A DNA stretch of 64,000 nt from Bemisia tabaci (lineage: Eukaryota; Arthropoda; Insecta; Hemiptera; Aleyrodidae). This document shows, piece after piece, positions 1 through 10,385 of this stretch; position 1 is the first letter of the stretch; the number at the start of each line of letters is the position of its first letter. Position numbers and translations under genes: made by a program. Location of the stretch: positions 992,001-1,056,000 of the forward strand of contig NC_092793.1 of assembly GCF_918797505.1 (NCBI RefSeq), written 5' to 3'. The notes beneath the pieces are model-generated. The model did not search any database and was not told where the DNA came from. It saw only the letters and a list, made by a program, of their open reading frames with translations.

Positions 1-3000
1 CCTCAACATACGTGTTTTTCTTGAACAGTTAGGCTAGGCTTTTGGCCTAGAGAACAAAAGGGGCCTGCGCAGTGCGCTCTATCCTCCCTGCTCTCCTCCT
101 CCTCAGGCTGCTAGTATATTATATTCTAGCCGTGTTCAGCTCGCTGTGCGAGCTGTCACGCCTGGCCGGGGAGTGCCCCTGGACCCCCGGTTCTTCGCAT
201 CGCGATGAGCCGATGCATATCTCTCAAAAAACTAGCGTGAAAAGAGCTGAGATAGAGGCAACGGACCAAAAGAAAATATACTACAAACTAAATTTAGGTA
301 TTGCAGGCAACTAAATCAGAACAGAGATATTTTAGAGCGAGACAAAAGATAGACTTTATTCATGTCTGAAAGGTTTTAGCAGAAAAGACATTAGGTATCA
401 CAGATAAAGATTACTCGGATAGGCAAATATCACAGGAACACAACTTCGGCTAAAATAGACGCATGGTGTCGCACACTCGCGTACACACACATATGCAAAA
501 ATCCTAATCAAGGAAGTAGCCTGATCAATAGATCCTGGCTGCAAAGATGAGAGACTAGATGCCTACTAGATGGAACTAGATGGCTGTGGCTGAAGGCCCG
601 AAGAAGGAGAAAATACAATCAAACCCAGCTGGATGACGAAAGGTAGCAGCGAGATAACGGGTCAGCAAATCAGCACATCTAAGTAGGTCATCGAATAAGG
701 CGGTAAACAGCAGGCAAAGCCAGGAACTAGAGATCAGGAACTACAAAATCAGGAAGAGAGACAGGAGCTGTGCTTAGGAGCTAGACAAAAAAACCCTGTA
801 GGAAAATCAACCTTTGTTTAGTTCAAAGAAAACAAGAGTGAATCCTAACTTAATCAGTTGTTTTACAATATAATTGGTACTTGATAGAGCAGAAGGCTCG
901 AGAAAACTTATAAGAGTTCGACACAATGATTTGGAACAGAATAACAATTAGGAAAAACATGCTTTATGTGATCATGGAAGGCACTGAGTACAAAGTACGA
1001 ACTGCCTGGTCAGACGGACGCAGGCCTAAGGCTAAGTTAGGTCCATGTGCATGATCAACTATCAGGAAAACTAAAGCTAAAAATAATACTGGGGAAACAG
1101 CTCTGCCTTAGGGGCTTCAGAATAACTAAATCTGCAGGCTCAGAAAACCTAAGTACTGAAATTCTACTGAACAAGGTTGCGGCTCGCTTTAGGCCAGCAT
1201 GTATTGAACAAACTAGGCCAAAATAGGCTCAAAGATAAGACTAGAAATAACAGAATAATCCTGCAAAGGAGATAAATACACAAGCATAATAAAACAAGGA
1301 GCACGCAAGGCTCATGCAGTCTCATCTGTTAAATAAATAGGAAAGGCCAGCTTAAGTGAGATCAAGTGCTTTACGTTCACAATCAGAAAGAAAACACAGT
1401 GCTTAGCACACCTGAATAATGCTCGCAGCGCATCTCAAAAGTAGGAGCTTGACAGTTTGGCCAAGAGAGAACACGGAAACATCTCCTTCTCTGAGTGAGA
1501 ATAACAACTAGGCCTAAGGTCTATGCAACAGGAGAAAGAACCAGTTCCTGAGGTTGCCGAGGAGTTCGGTAACCAGGACCAGAGACTAGGTCTCTGCGAC
1601 AGGTGATCAGATCGAAGAGCCTCCATGCGTTCTCCAGGCCAAAATGAACAAGTTAGATTTGCTAGAAAAACCAACATTCTTGTGCTGGGAAGAACTGAAA
1701 ATGATATCCTTAATTTGAGGTTCCAAGAGATCATTGACTTTGGTAGGTTACTTGATTTAGGTATGACTTGGGCAGAATCGCCACGAGGCTGGAAGGCCTA
1801 AAAGTTCAAGATAAAGTCAAGATTCACATGTCAAACTTAGGTACCCAAAATGGGGTTTGGAAACTGCGGTTTTAGCAAAAGGCGGCTAGCATTGCCCTTC
1901 GGGTGCAGGTCTCAGGCTTCCAGGTTACGGGAGGTGCTCAGATGTTGAGGAAACACGATGATTAAAACTTGGCACCAAAAACTCTCGGTCGGCCGACACA
2001 CAGAGATGAAAGAGAAAAGTGGCCAGGCACAAGGCCTGGTCACGCAAAAAGGGTGCACACGCACTGAACTTTGCACTCGAATGAATCCGACAAAAACAGA
2101 CAAAATGGCTCCCGGAGTTGCTAGGATTTGGGAAGTTGAGAGCGAATCAGACAACCGGAACGAAAGTAGAGCGCAACTGGTGGAGAAAAGTGAAAGTGAA
2201 AACTAGGGTTTCGGCGTTAGCCGCGAAAGAGCACACCAATGCTGATTCTGATTCTTGCAACTTCCCAGATCCTGAGAACTCGGACCAATTGCAGCAAAGT
2301 AAAGTTTAAAAATAGCCCGCGAATTTACTTACTTTCAGATAGGGCTTTATTGGATGGCACAGCGATGAACTTGCGACTCGTTCCGCGAGCCGTCCCTAAT
2401 GGCTATTGACTTTTAAAATAATAATAATAATAAAAATGAGAAGATAACATCTTTGCCACTTTGGCCACGGACGCCATCTTGGATTTTGAAATTTTGAAAA
2501 TCTGACCAAAAATTCCAGTTTCCCGTCGAAAAGTACCCCTGGACATCGAGTTTCACGAAAATCCGTCGGAAAATACCCCCTAAAAACTAGATCTCGTCTA
2601 TAATGCTGTGACGTCCCGCGACAGAATTGAACCTGTTCAGCGGTGTTCGCGTAAACCACCGCGTATCCCCAATGCTAATATTAGTATAGGGAGAAACAAC
2701 TTTTCTTTGTTTTGGGCTTCAGCGGCATTTTTTTCGAAATTTGATTTTTCAGGAATGTAGAGGTGGTTCTTCGCTTCATTCTTGCGAAGTTTAAAGGAAA
2801 TCGCTCCGACAGTTTTTTTTGTAAAATGTTGATGAAATCTAGGTACAGTAGCTGTATATAATTGATTATTTGACAGTAATTTAATTTCAGATTATTTCTA
2901 GACGAAGTCGGAACATACAGCTGCATGGTGCATAGCTCACATATGTAACTCAAAACACAAAAGTAAAATTAAAGGGTGTCATTAAAATATTCGTCGAGGC

Positions 3001-3118
3001 TCTTCCTCCTATTACGGCAAAAAATTGACCATTTCATTTCTCATTTAGTCTATATCTCTTTAGTGTAGGTAATCTAGAATCAAATTTGGCATTTTTCTTA
3101 TTCTATTGCAACAGAAAT

Positions 3119-3120
<2 letters not shown>
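1..3120. other. Unassigned non-coding DNA
   Basis: No supported gene. The longest open frames (80-99 codons) show no recognisable domain and both strands are similarly littered with stops. Around 2455-2560 the text mentioning CGCCATCTTGG and TCGAGTTTCACGAAAATCCGTCGG resembles the repeat family seen again at 46.4-47.0 kb and 61.5-62.0 kb, so at least part of this stretch is probably old repeat sequence. A short ATA/ATT microsatellite lies near 2417-2433. I see nothing else I can name. Confidence 0.4.

Positions 3121-3158
<38 letters not shown>
3121..3158. repeat. Poly-T tract (38 nt)
   Basis: An uninterrupted run of 38 T. It could be the oligo-A tail of a minus-strand retroposed sequence or a simple repeat; no coding remnant is attached to it on either side. 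The following 3200-3840 region contains scattered CCGGTT and TCTGGCAG palindromic words but no gene. Confidence 0.8.
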
Positions 3159-3159
<1 letters not shown>

Positions 3160-3837
3160 TTCATGTTCCCTTTTCTTTTGTCGCAAAGCTATCTAGATTA
3201 AGGGGGTGTGTTAGAGTTGTATCTCCCGCTGTATGCGGGGCCAATCAAGAACCTTTTTCTTTCAGCCAATGAGGAACGGCCACCGCTATCAGTGCTGGTT
3301 ACTTGTATCTCATCTTGTTCATTATTGCATTGCTTTTTGGACAGCCTTTGTACATGAGAGACAGAGGAGAGCGGCGCGTGGAACAAGACGTGTCCTTATT
3401 GGTATGTCTTCAGCAACGAGTAAAAAATGCGCTAAAACTAACTTCCTGGAAAGGTGCCTGACGACCTGGATGGGGTGGAAGATTTGTAGGGTCATCATTC
3501 GCGCAATTCTCAGAACATTATACCTACAAATAGACCGAGAGCTCATGACGATTCATTCAACCGGAACAATATAAATTTGCCACCTACCTCATTCGAAGCA
3601 AATTTTGGTCTGAAAAAAGAAATGGGAAGTCTGGCAGGTCAAAACCGGTTGCACTAAGAAAGTTTTAGGCCCCTAAAATGCCCAAAAATTGCTCGGATTT
3701 TAACCGGAACCAAACATATACGCGGAAAACGCGAAATATCTTCCTGAAGGATCAATCGGTCTGGCAACCGAAATCGGTTTCTGAAGGGCTGCCAGACCGG
3801 TTCAAATCTGGTAAAAAATTGCTTAAACTTCAAAATA

Positions 3838-4150
3838 TTGTATGACCAAATGATCAAAGCAAAGAAGTTCTTAAATGAAAATAAAAATTTGTTAATTGTG
3901 ACTGCTGATAAAAGTGACATGACTGTGATCATTGAAAAAACCGTTTACAGAAATAAGATGTTGGAATTGTTATCAGATTCGAAAGTGTATAAGAAAATAG
4001 GGAAATGCTTGACATTTACCTACTTTACAAAATAAAAACAACGCCCTTGTAAAAAAATGGTTCCAGAACCATTGGATAGGCAAATCCACAATGCAGAGTT
4101 TAACAATTCTAAATGCAATCCCTTCTAGAATATATGGACTTGTAAAGACC
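3838..4150 (+). pseudogene. Penelope-like element RT, N-terminal fragment
   Basis: The 65-codon frame contains the stretch LLIVTADKSDMTVIIEK followed by YRNKM and LLSDSKVYKK. This is the characteristic N-terminal block of Penelope-like (and related retron-type) reverse transcriptases, normally ADKGNxTVI...Y..KM...L.D...Y. It breaks at a stop at 4033, and the rest of the gene continues after the inserted gypsy element at 18154 (RPIVSSINSPFYN motif) and 19076 (SFDV.S.YTNI motif). The insertion point is proven by the AGACC duplication on both sides of the gypsy LTRs. It is a dead copy, split by at least two later insertions. Confidence 0.8.
4146..4150. repeat. Target-site duplication AGACC, left copy
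   Basis: Five bases directly preceding the TG of the left LTR; the same five bases follow the CA of the right LTR at 18149-18153. Confidence 0.9.
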
Positions 4151-4291
4151 TGTTATGTTGGTTGGAAACCGATGAAAGGAAGAACGACACGAGTTAGGAG
4201 GACGCCATGACCGAAGTGTATTGAGGGGGCCGCTTCCACAGAGCCTGGGCGGCTAGGCGCACATAGTTGCCATATTGACATGCTACTAACA
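4151..4291 (-). repeat. gypsy-1 3' LTR (141 bp)
   Basis: Begins TGTTATGTTGG and ends CTACTAACA on the plus strand, with terminal TG...CA. It matches 18005-18148 apart from the loss of three bases in a GGC run. At 141-144 bp it is short for a gypsy LTR. A diverged relative of the same LTR lies on the opposite strand near 31160-31290. Confidence 0.93.
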
Positions 4292-4308
4292 TCCTTCCCT
4301 TTTTTTTG
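4292..4308 (-). promoter_or_regulatory. gypsy-1 polypurine tract
   Basis: The bases inside the 3' LTR read TCCTTCCCTTTTTTTT on plus, that is a purine-only run on the minus strand abutting the LTR. This is the expected primer site for plus-strand DNA synthesis. Confidence 0.8.
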
Positions 4309-4708
4309 TTTTGAAAAAAAATATATATATAACATATGTATACAATAACATGCAGTCTTACAAGTTTCTAATTATTTTAAATATAATGTAATTTTTTTTT
4401 TCAAGACAGTGATATATAAAATAACAATAATACGTACAGGATATTATAATTTTTATGTTGGAGAATATCTTTGTGGCTGTTTGATAATTCTTTTTGTGGG
4501 TACATTTGGAATGCTCGGAGTGCTTAAACCTCTACCTCGCCCTCTTGATGGTTTACTTGTGATGGGCGTATTAATGTTGGTTCAGGTCTGATACTAGCTT
4601 GAGGCGTTTCATATTCTGAATCTGAATTGATAATCTGTGGACTGACATTTGAAATGATTTGTTCTTTCTTATGTGGTACTAAAGGAAATTTAATATTTGC
4701 TTCTGATT

Positions 4709-4981
4709 CTATTGTATCTGAATTACTTGGTCACAAACTTTGTATAGTTTTTTGTTGATTATTGAAATTAAAGGAGACATTCTTAGGATGTGTTTAAAAT
4801 GGAAACGCGTACGTCTGTATGTTTTGTTGTTTGGAGCTTGGAGCATATATGATTGGGGTTCCTTACATTTACGGATGACAATAGCAGGGGACCAAGTATC
4901 TGAAGGTGTTTTTTTGAAGTAAACTTTATCGTTGACGGATAATTCGCTTAAAGGTTTTGCACGTGCAGTGCGCTTAATCAT
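4709..4981 (-). pseudogene. gypsy-1 integrase C-terminal domain
   Basis: The frame contains LSVNDKVYFKKTPSDTW and CKEPQSYMLQ, then YRRTRFHFK. This is the SH3-like C-terminal module of gypsy integrases, where the VNDKVYF core is typical. It is separated from the catalytic core fragment at 5144-5412 by about 160 bases with stops. A close relative with VNEKVYFKTTPKDVW lies at 30764-30935 on the plus strand. Confidence 0.85.
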
Positions 4982-5143
4982 AGTTTTTTTCTTTTTTCTA
5001 GAGTATGCCTGTATTTGTTGCTATCAATTAAAGTAGGTTTAAGATGTTGAGCTGTGGTAATTTTGTACGTAAATTTCGTGACATTAGCAAATTGGCAGGA
5101 GAGGGTCCATCTGCTTTGGGAGTGTTACGAAAATGGAGCAATG

Positions 5144-5412
5144 CTAAATGGAAATCCTCACACTCTCAATACATTTGTACAACAGCTTTTTGACAGATTG
5201 AATTGTTCTCTCCACCATTCCGTTAGAGCGAGGATTTTTTGGTGAAGATGTGAGATGATTGATATTCCATGACGATGTGAATTTTTTGAACTGTTCGGCA
5301 TTGAACGGAGGGCCATTGTCACTAATTAAAGTATGAGGAATGCCATGTCGTGCAAAAATGGACTTAAAAGCTTCAATTACATATTTGACTGAGGTGGCAG
5401 TATTTAAAGATA
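5144..5412 (-). pseudogene. gypsy-1 integrase catalytic core, distal half
   Basis: Encodes ARHGIPHTLISDNGPPF and SPKNPRSNGMVER, the regions holding the second Asp and the Glu of the DD35E catalytic triad of retroelement integrase. The frame continues into the inserted 5413-6714 element, so residues upstream of position 5412 are not integrase. The first Asp of the triad lies beyond the insertion. The segment between this and the C-terminal domain is frameshifted. Confidence 0.88.
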
Positions 5413-6714
5413 CCGTCAGTTGGTCTAACATGAGCCTCGGGGGTAACATGAGCCGTTTGGGGATTTTTTTTTCTCTTGCCTGTGGCAGCACTGTCGCGAA
5501 AGTAAACAACGAAAACAACAACATGATGTGATAGTGGCGTGTCTTGGCGGAATTTCAATGGTATAGAGACACATTTTTCCATCGATAAGAAATTTTTATA
5601 AATTATTTAGTTTTTAGAATTTTTTGCCCCTTTTTCTACCTCTGAGACTAACCTCCTTGAAAAGTGACTATCGATAATCACAGAATAATTTCGCCGGTCG
5701 CCGAACCTCACAAATACCTCCAACTTTCATGCCCATGCATTGGATTTTGAACATTTTAGTTTTTGATCAATTTTTTTTTGGAAAAACCAAAATTTTGGAA
5801 TGTTGGAGGTAACTTGAGCCACCCAATTTTCGCAAGTCCTCCAGGAACAATCTATACAGTAATGGTTTTCATGATACATTCTTAGTAAAATTGGCATTCC
5901 TTTAGAGCATAAATCAACTCCTTCACGTATCTTCCATATTTACTGTTCGTCTTTTTAAGACTTGTATACTATATATACTTATATAAGAAAAAAAAAGAAA
6001 AAAACACTAAGAAGTGGCCCGAACTGTATGTAACAAGGTGGAGAAATGGTGCTGAGTCCACACCATTTTGCGGGGAAAACAAAGCTAAAAAGTTCCAAAA
6101 ATTAAAATTAAAGTCAATATTAATTTTATACTTATATATATATACTACTATAAATAAAAGTGAATCTAACGTAGCCCAAAATACTACTATATATATACTT
6201 TTTAAGAAACTTTGACTGATCTCTCTTGACTTTAGGTCCCATTTGTCTTGTCGGTGTGCCTTTAAAGTAACTTAGTGCTATTGATTGTTAAATGATTTCC
6301 TGTTAGATACAAGGTTTTAGATGTTAAATGTATTTGTTCGCCTGAAATTTGACGTAAATTGCAGGAAAATTAAAGTTTTGTACGTTTTTAGCCTGGTTTT
6401 TAATGTTTTGTAACTCAATTTTTTTTTTAAAAAACTTTTGGGAGGCTCATGTAAGCCTATAGTAGGCTTACATGTGCCTTTAAATTAAAAACAATAGGGT
6501 GGCTCATGTTACCCCACCTTGTAGGTAACATGAGCCACCTCAATTGGTTTTAAAAAAAAATACCCAGTTTGCTGGAAAATTTTTTCAATGGGCTATTCTT
6601 ACTCTTCTATGTGGGACTGATCTACAACAAAAATTGATTGCATGAAAAAAAAATTTACTGCAAAAATGCAAAGCCTCAAAGTCAAAAACCGGCTCATGTT
6701 AGACCAACTGACGG
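5413..6714. mobile_element. Non-autonomous TIR element with TA duplication (1.3 kb)
   Basis: The terminal inverted repeat CCGTCAGTTGGTCTAACATG starts the element and its reverse complement ends it. TA flanks both ends (5411-5412 and 6715-6716). It interrupts the integrase reading frame of gypsy-1, which confirms the borders. There is no coding capacity. The phrase GGTAACATGAGCC and its complement recur at least five times inside. The TA target suggests a Tc1/mariner-type transposase supplied in trans, but the superfamily is not proven. Confidence 0.85.
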
Positions 6715-6716
6715 TA

Positions 6717-7499
6717 TGACTTCAGGATATTTTGAGAAATAATCGACAGCAACTAGGTAAATACTTCTTACCCTTACAATCACATAAATCGGCACCAATT
6801 TTTTGCCATGGGACTAAAGGTATCTCATGCGGCGTTATTGAAGGTTTCCTATTATTGTGTGAGTGTTTAATGCATATGTTACATCGATCAACTAGATTTT
6901 GTAGATCAGCTTTTAAAAAGGGCCAGTACACCACATTTTTGGCTCTTAAATATGATGATACGAAACCTTGATGACCTTCATGGATAAGTTGCAGAATCTC
7001 CTTTTGCAATTTTTTTGGTACAATTAAGCTATCTGATTTAAACACCATATCATTATAGACATTTATTTCGTGACGTACATTAAAGAATGGTTTAGCTAGA
7101 TCATGGACCTGTTTCTTATTAGAGGGCCACCCATGGTAAAAGTATTGTTTTAAAATTGTAAGTGTTTCATCTTTGGAAGTTTCTATTTTAAAAGTTTCAA
7201 GTTTTTCATCAGATATGTAAGAGTCTAATGTTAAATCTAGAAGGGCACTTTGGTATTCCATTTCATCTTGTACTTCTGACATAAAGGAACTATTATCTTT
7301 GATTGCCGCTCGACTCAAAGCATCGGCAACTACCAACTTTTTGCCAGATACCCATTTGACACGAATGTCGTACCTCTCTAGCTTTAACATCATTCTTTGC
7401 AATCTGATTGGAACATTCTTATATTCTTTTTTGAAAAGCGTTTGTAGTGGTTTATGGTCGGTTTGTACATTAACTATTTGGCCAAACATGTATTGGTGA
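6717..7499 (-). pseudogene. gypsy-1 RNase H end and integrase zinc-binding domain
   Basis: The frame opens with VNVQTDHKPLQTLFKK, the C-terminal RNase H motif, then DALSRA at its end. The integrase HHCC zinc finger follows (IHEGHQGF... and CNICIK), and then the first catalytic Asp in PWQKIGADLCD. A frameshift near 6760 moves the DYFSKYPE motif to another frame just before the TA insertion. The upstream part of RNase H is in a different frame (7508-7808). Confidence 0.88.
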
Positions 7500-7507
7500 A
7501 ATTTCTT

Positions 7508-7808
7508 TCAACCGAAATAAATTCCCAACAATCCTTTCTCAATTTGTCCCCAAAATTGTTCAGTTTTGGTGAGGGTTGTTGATGCGAAAGCTATAGGTTT
7601 GTATTCCTGTAAAATCACAGCTCCCAGTGCATCCTTGGACGCGTCAACCGATAATAACACAGGTTTATTGATATCGAAATTGGTTAGAACAGGAGCATTC
7701 TTAATTGTCTCCTTTAATTGAATAAATTCATTGTTGTGAGTTTCTAACCATTCCCATAAGGTTTCTTTTTTGAGTAATTTCCTTAAGTTATGTGTTTTCT
7801 CTGATGAA
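7508..7808 (-). pseudogene. gypsy-1 RT thumb and RNase H, proximal part
   Basis: Encodes RKLLKKETLWEW, then PVLTNFDINKPVLLSVDAS and LGAVILQEYKPIAFAS, matching the connection between RT and RNase H (catalytic Asp in SVDAS) of gypsy pol. It is truncated on its N-terminal side by the palindromic element at 7809-9875 and ends in a frameshift before TDHKPL. Confidence 0.88.
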
Positions 7809-8447
7809 GAGGTTGTTCCATCTACCATTGAAACTGGGCCCAGAATGAAATCTCCTCATCTTTTCAGGTATCAAAGGGCATGGTCAGGGACACCCAAAAA
7901 TGGTTGAATTTTTTCCAAATTCCCCCCTGGGGAGGGGGGGCGGGGGGTTATATGAAAAACGGTTTTTTTGGCTATAACTTTTGAACGGTTTGAGATATCG
8001 ATTTGAACTTTTTTTTAAATGAAAGGTCGTTTAAAGAGCTTTCTTTTGGTATATTATGTTTAATAGTTAGGTCAATTTTTGACCAATTTATGGCCTGTCA
8101 AAAATTTTCCATGAGTCCAAAAATCAGATTTCTGTAGTTTAGAGCAGCGACGATCGCATGCAGATGAACAAAAAACTGTTCAACTTATAGCCCTCTCTCT
8201 GACGGTTAAAATGAGCCCAAGATCATCTTGGGGAAACGATTTGTCTCCGAGTTATGCTTCTTCAAAGTTGGCGCGGCGGGGTCCGCTTCCGCGGGGCAGC
8301 GCTCCGGAGTACGATAGTTCACTCCCACCCCCCTCCCGTCATGCCACGCGACGCAAACCGAGGAAGACTACCTTTAATGATCATTTGAACAGATAAATGC
8401 ACACAATATACGCTATTATGTTGTACAAGTATTATTAAAATTATATT
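7809..8447 (+). repeat. Left arm of the palindromic element (639 bp)
   Basis: Pairs with 9239-9875. It includes a G/C-rich stretch near 7925-7946, the motif TTTTGACAGGCC on one strand, and GC-rich sequence at 8260-8350. The arms look essentially identical by eye, which implies a recent origin or ongoing correction between them. Confidence 0.9.
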
Positions 8448-8463
8448 GAAAACGCTCTATAAA

Positions 8464-9240
8464 ATGAGAAGCAATATACCTGGATCCGGCAATTTGTTTG
8501 ACGACTATCGCATAGTGTCCGCGATACATAATTTATATTTTCAACGCCTGCAAAGTGATGGTGACGACGCAAAAATTGCCATTCAAATGCTCCAAAAATT
8601 AAATGAGCCGAATATTGTGCAACAAATTGTTGAGGACGAGAAATGGCTCCGAAAAAAAGTAGTTTTTGAAAACCTGACGACAGATCATTTTAAACAATTA
8701 GAACAGTGGAGGAGCGAAGATCTTGACACCCTCTCGGGAAGTTATCAAATTGGACTTGCAGCAAGTTATATTGCAGACCATTTTGCTAATGGAAAATATT
8801 GCTTTCAAGTGACGAAGGATAACTTTTTGCCAGATTTTCAAAAATATGATATTTCCGTAAATTCGCCTCTTTTTCTTCGATCGCGGATCCTATCGAGGCA
8901 TAAATCAAAAAAAGAATATCATATATTTATATTAATCGACACCAGTAAAAAATCCAGCGAGGCCATTAAAGCAAGTTACTGCACATGTAAGAACGGTGCG
9001 CGTACCATCAATCCTTGTGCTCACGTCGTAACTATACTGTGGTATTTGTTTTACGGGCGCTATCACAAAAAACCAGCGCCTTCAGCCTTTTTGAACGAGT
9101 GCTTCCCTCTCAGAAAAGTCGATTTTGGCTTTTCAGACGACGAAGATGAGGATGAAAATGCGGATCACACTGCCGATGATCCTATGGATTGCGGTGATGA
9201 TAAATTCGGTGAGATTCCACTCTTCTATTTATTATATTAA
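8464..9240 (+). CDS. SWIM-type zinc-finger protein of a transposon, probable fragment
   Basis: An open frame of about 258 codons from the first ATG at 8464; the frame is open from 8446, exactly at the arm/centre junction. The protein has a SWIM-type metal site, YCTCKNGARTINPCAHV, with Cys179, Cys181, Cys191 and His193 in the numbering from 8446 (CxC-x9-CxH). LWYLFYGRYH and a PSAFLNECF motif follow, then an acidic tail (FSDDEDEDENAD). Such SWIM modules follow transposase domains in MULE-like and other insect transposons and bind DNA or protein. No DDE catalytic region precedes it, so this is either an accessory protein or the 3' exon of a transposase. No introns or stops break it, unlike every other TE frame here except gypsy-2 pol. 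Confidence 0.75.
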   Translation: MRSNIPGSGNLFDDYRIVSAIHNLYFQRLQSDGDDAKIAIQMLQKLNEPNIVQQIVEDEKWLRKKVVFENLTTDHFKQLEQWRSEDLDTLSGSYQIGLAASYIADHFANGKYCFQVTKDNFLPDFQKYDISVNSPLFLRSRILSRHKSKKEYHIFILIDTSKKSSEAIKASYCTCKNGARTINPCAHVVTILWYLFYGRYHKKPAPSAFLNECFPLRKVDFGFSDDEDEDENADHTADDPMDCGDDKFGEIPLFYLLY

Positions 9241-9875
9241 TATAATTTTAATAATACTTGTACAACATAATAGCGTATATTGTGTGCATTTATCTGTTCA
9301 AATGATCATTAAAGGTAGTCTTCCTCGGTTTGCGTCGCGTGGCATGACGGGAGGGGGGTGGGAGTGAACTATCGTACTCCGGAGCGCTGCCCCGCGGAAG
9401 CGGACCCCGCCGCGCCAACTTTGAAGAAGCATAACTCGGAGACAAATCGTTTCCCCAAGATGATCTTGGGCTCATTTTAACCGTCAGAGAGAGGGCTATA
9501 AGTTGAACAGTTTTTTGTTCATCTGCATGCGATCGTCGCTGCTCTAAACTACAGAAATCTGATTTTTGGACTCATGGAAAATTTTTGACAGGCCATAAAT
9601 TGGTCAAAAATTGACCTAACTATTAAACATAATATACCAAAAGAAAGCTCTTTAAACGACCTTTCATTTAAAAAAAGTTCAAATCGATATCTCAAACCGT
9701 TCAAAAGTTATAGCCAAAAAACCGTTTTTCATATAACCCCCCGCCCCCCCTCCCCAGGGGGGAATTTGGAAAAAATTCAACCATTTTTGGGTGTCCCTGA
9801 CCATGCCCTTTGATACCTGAAAAGATGAGGAGATTTCATTCTGGGCCCAGTTTCAATGGTAGATGGAACAACCTC
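9239..9875 (-). repeat. Right arm of the palindromic element (637 bp)
   Basis: Inverted copy of 7809-8447. It carries the same small open frame on the opposite strand, which is only a by-product of the duplication. Confidence 0.9.
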
Positions 9876-10369
9876 TTTGGTATGAAGGAACGCAAGAAAT
9901 TAACAACCCCTAAAAATCTTTGTAATTCTGTTATGTTGGTAGGAGGACGCATTTTCTGTATGGCTTCGACTCTACTTGGGTCTATGCGAACTTTCTTTTC
10001 CGCATAAATTTCACCTAGAAATTCTATTTCGATTTTAAAAAATTTACATTTTGGCAGGTTAAATTTGACTCGTATTTCATCAGCTCTTTGTAATACTTTT
10101 CTTAAAGTTTCATCATGTTCCTGAGGGGTATTGGCATGTATTATAAAATCATCAGCATATATAATTAAATTATCTATATCTCTAAATTTGTCTACCATTG
10201 TAGCTTGAAAAATATCGGAAGAAGCATTTATGCCAAAGGGCAGACGTAAAAATCTAAAACGACCAAAAGGAGTATTAAAGGTTGTTAAATTGGAGCTTTC
10301 TTCATCTGATTGTAAATTCCAAAAACCACTGGTGATATCAAGTTTTGTAAAGTATTTAGAATTTTTCAA
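9876..10369 (-). pseudogene. gypsy-1 reverse transcriptase, palm and connection
   Basis: Contains KYFTKLDITSGFWN, the FRFLRLPFG motif and the catalytic YADDFIIHAN block, then FLGEIY and LQRFLGVVNFLRSFIPK. All core motifs of a Ty3/gypsy RT palm are intact. It is joined upstream to the 10386-12192 frame through a frameshift at about 10375, and cut downstream by the palindromic element. Confidence 0.92.
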
Positions 10370-10385
10370 TTGAGAACGAATAAAA

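Larger units (their letters stand above)
7809..9875. mobile_element. Palindromic (foldback-type) DNA transposon with a SWIM-domain gene
   Basis: Two near-identical inverted arms of about 638 bp (7809-8447 and 9239-9875) flank a 0.8-kb centre carrying one open frame. Both ends start GAGGTTGTTCCATC. It sits inside gypsy-1 pol between the FIP motif of the RT thumb and the SSEKTH region, so its borders are good to a few bases; no clean target duplication is visible. Long inverted arms plus a SWIM zinc finger recall Foldback/NOF and other MULE-type elements, but a DDE transposase core is absent. The superfamily call is inference. Confidence 0.85.

Noticed and set aside
8211..9475. Two copies of a 61-codon gene on opposite strands
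   Set aside because: They are the same bases of the two inverted arms; the frame is GC-rich and has no domain.
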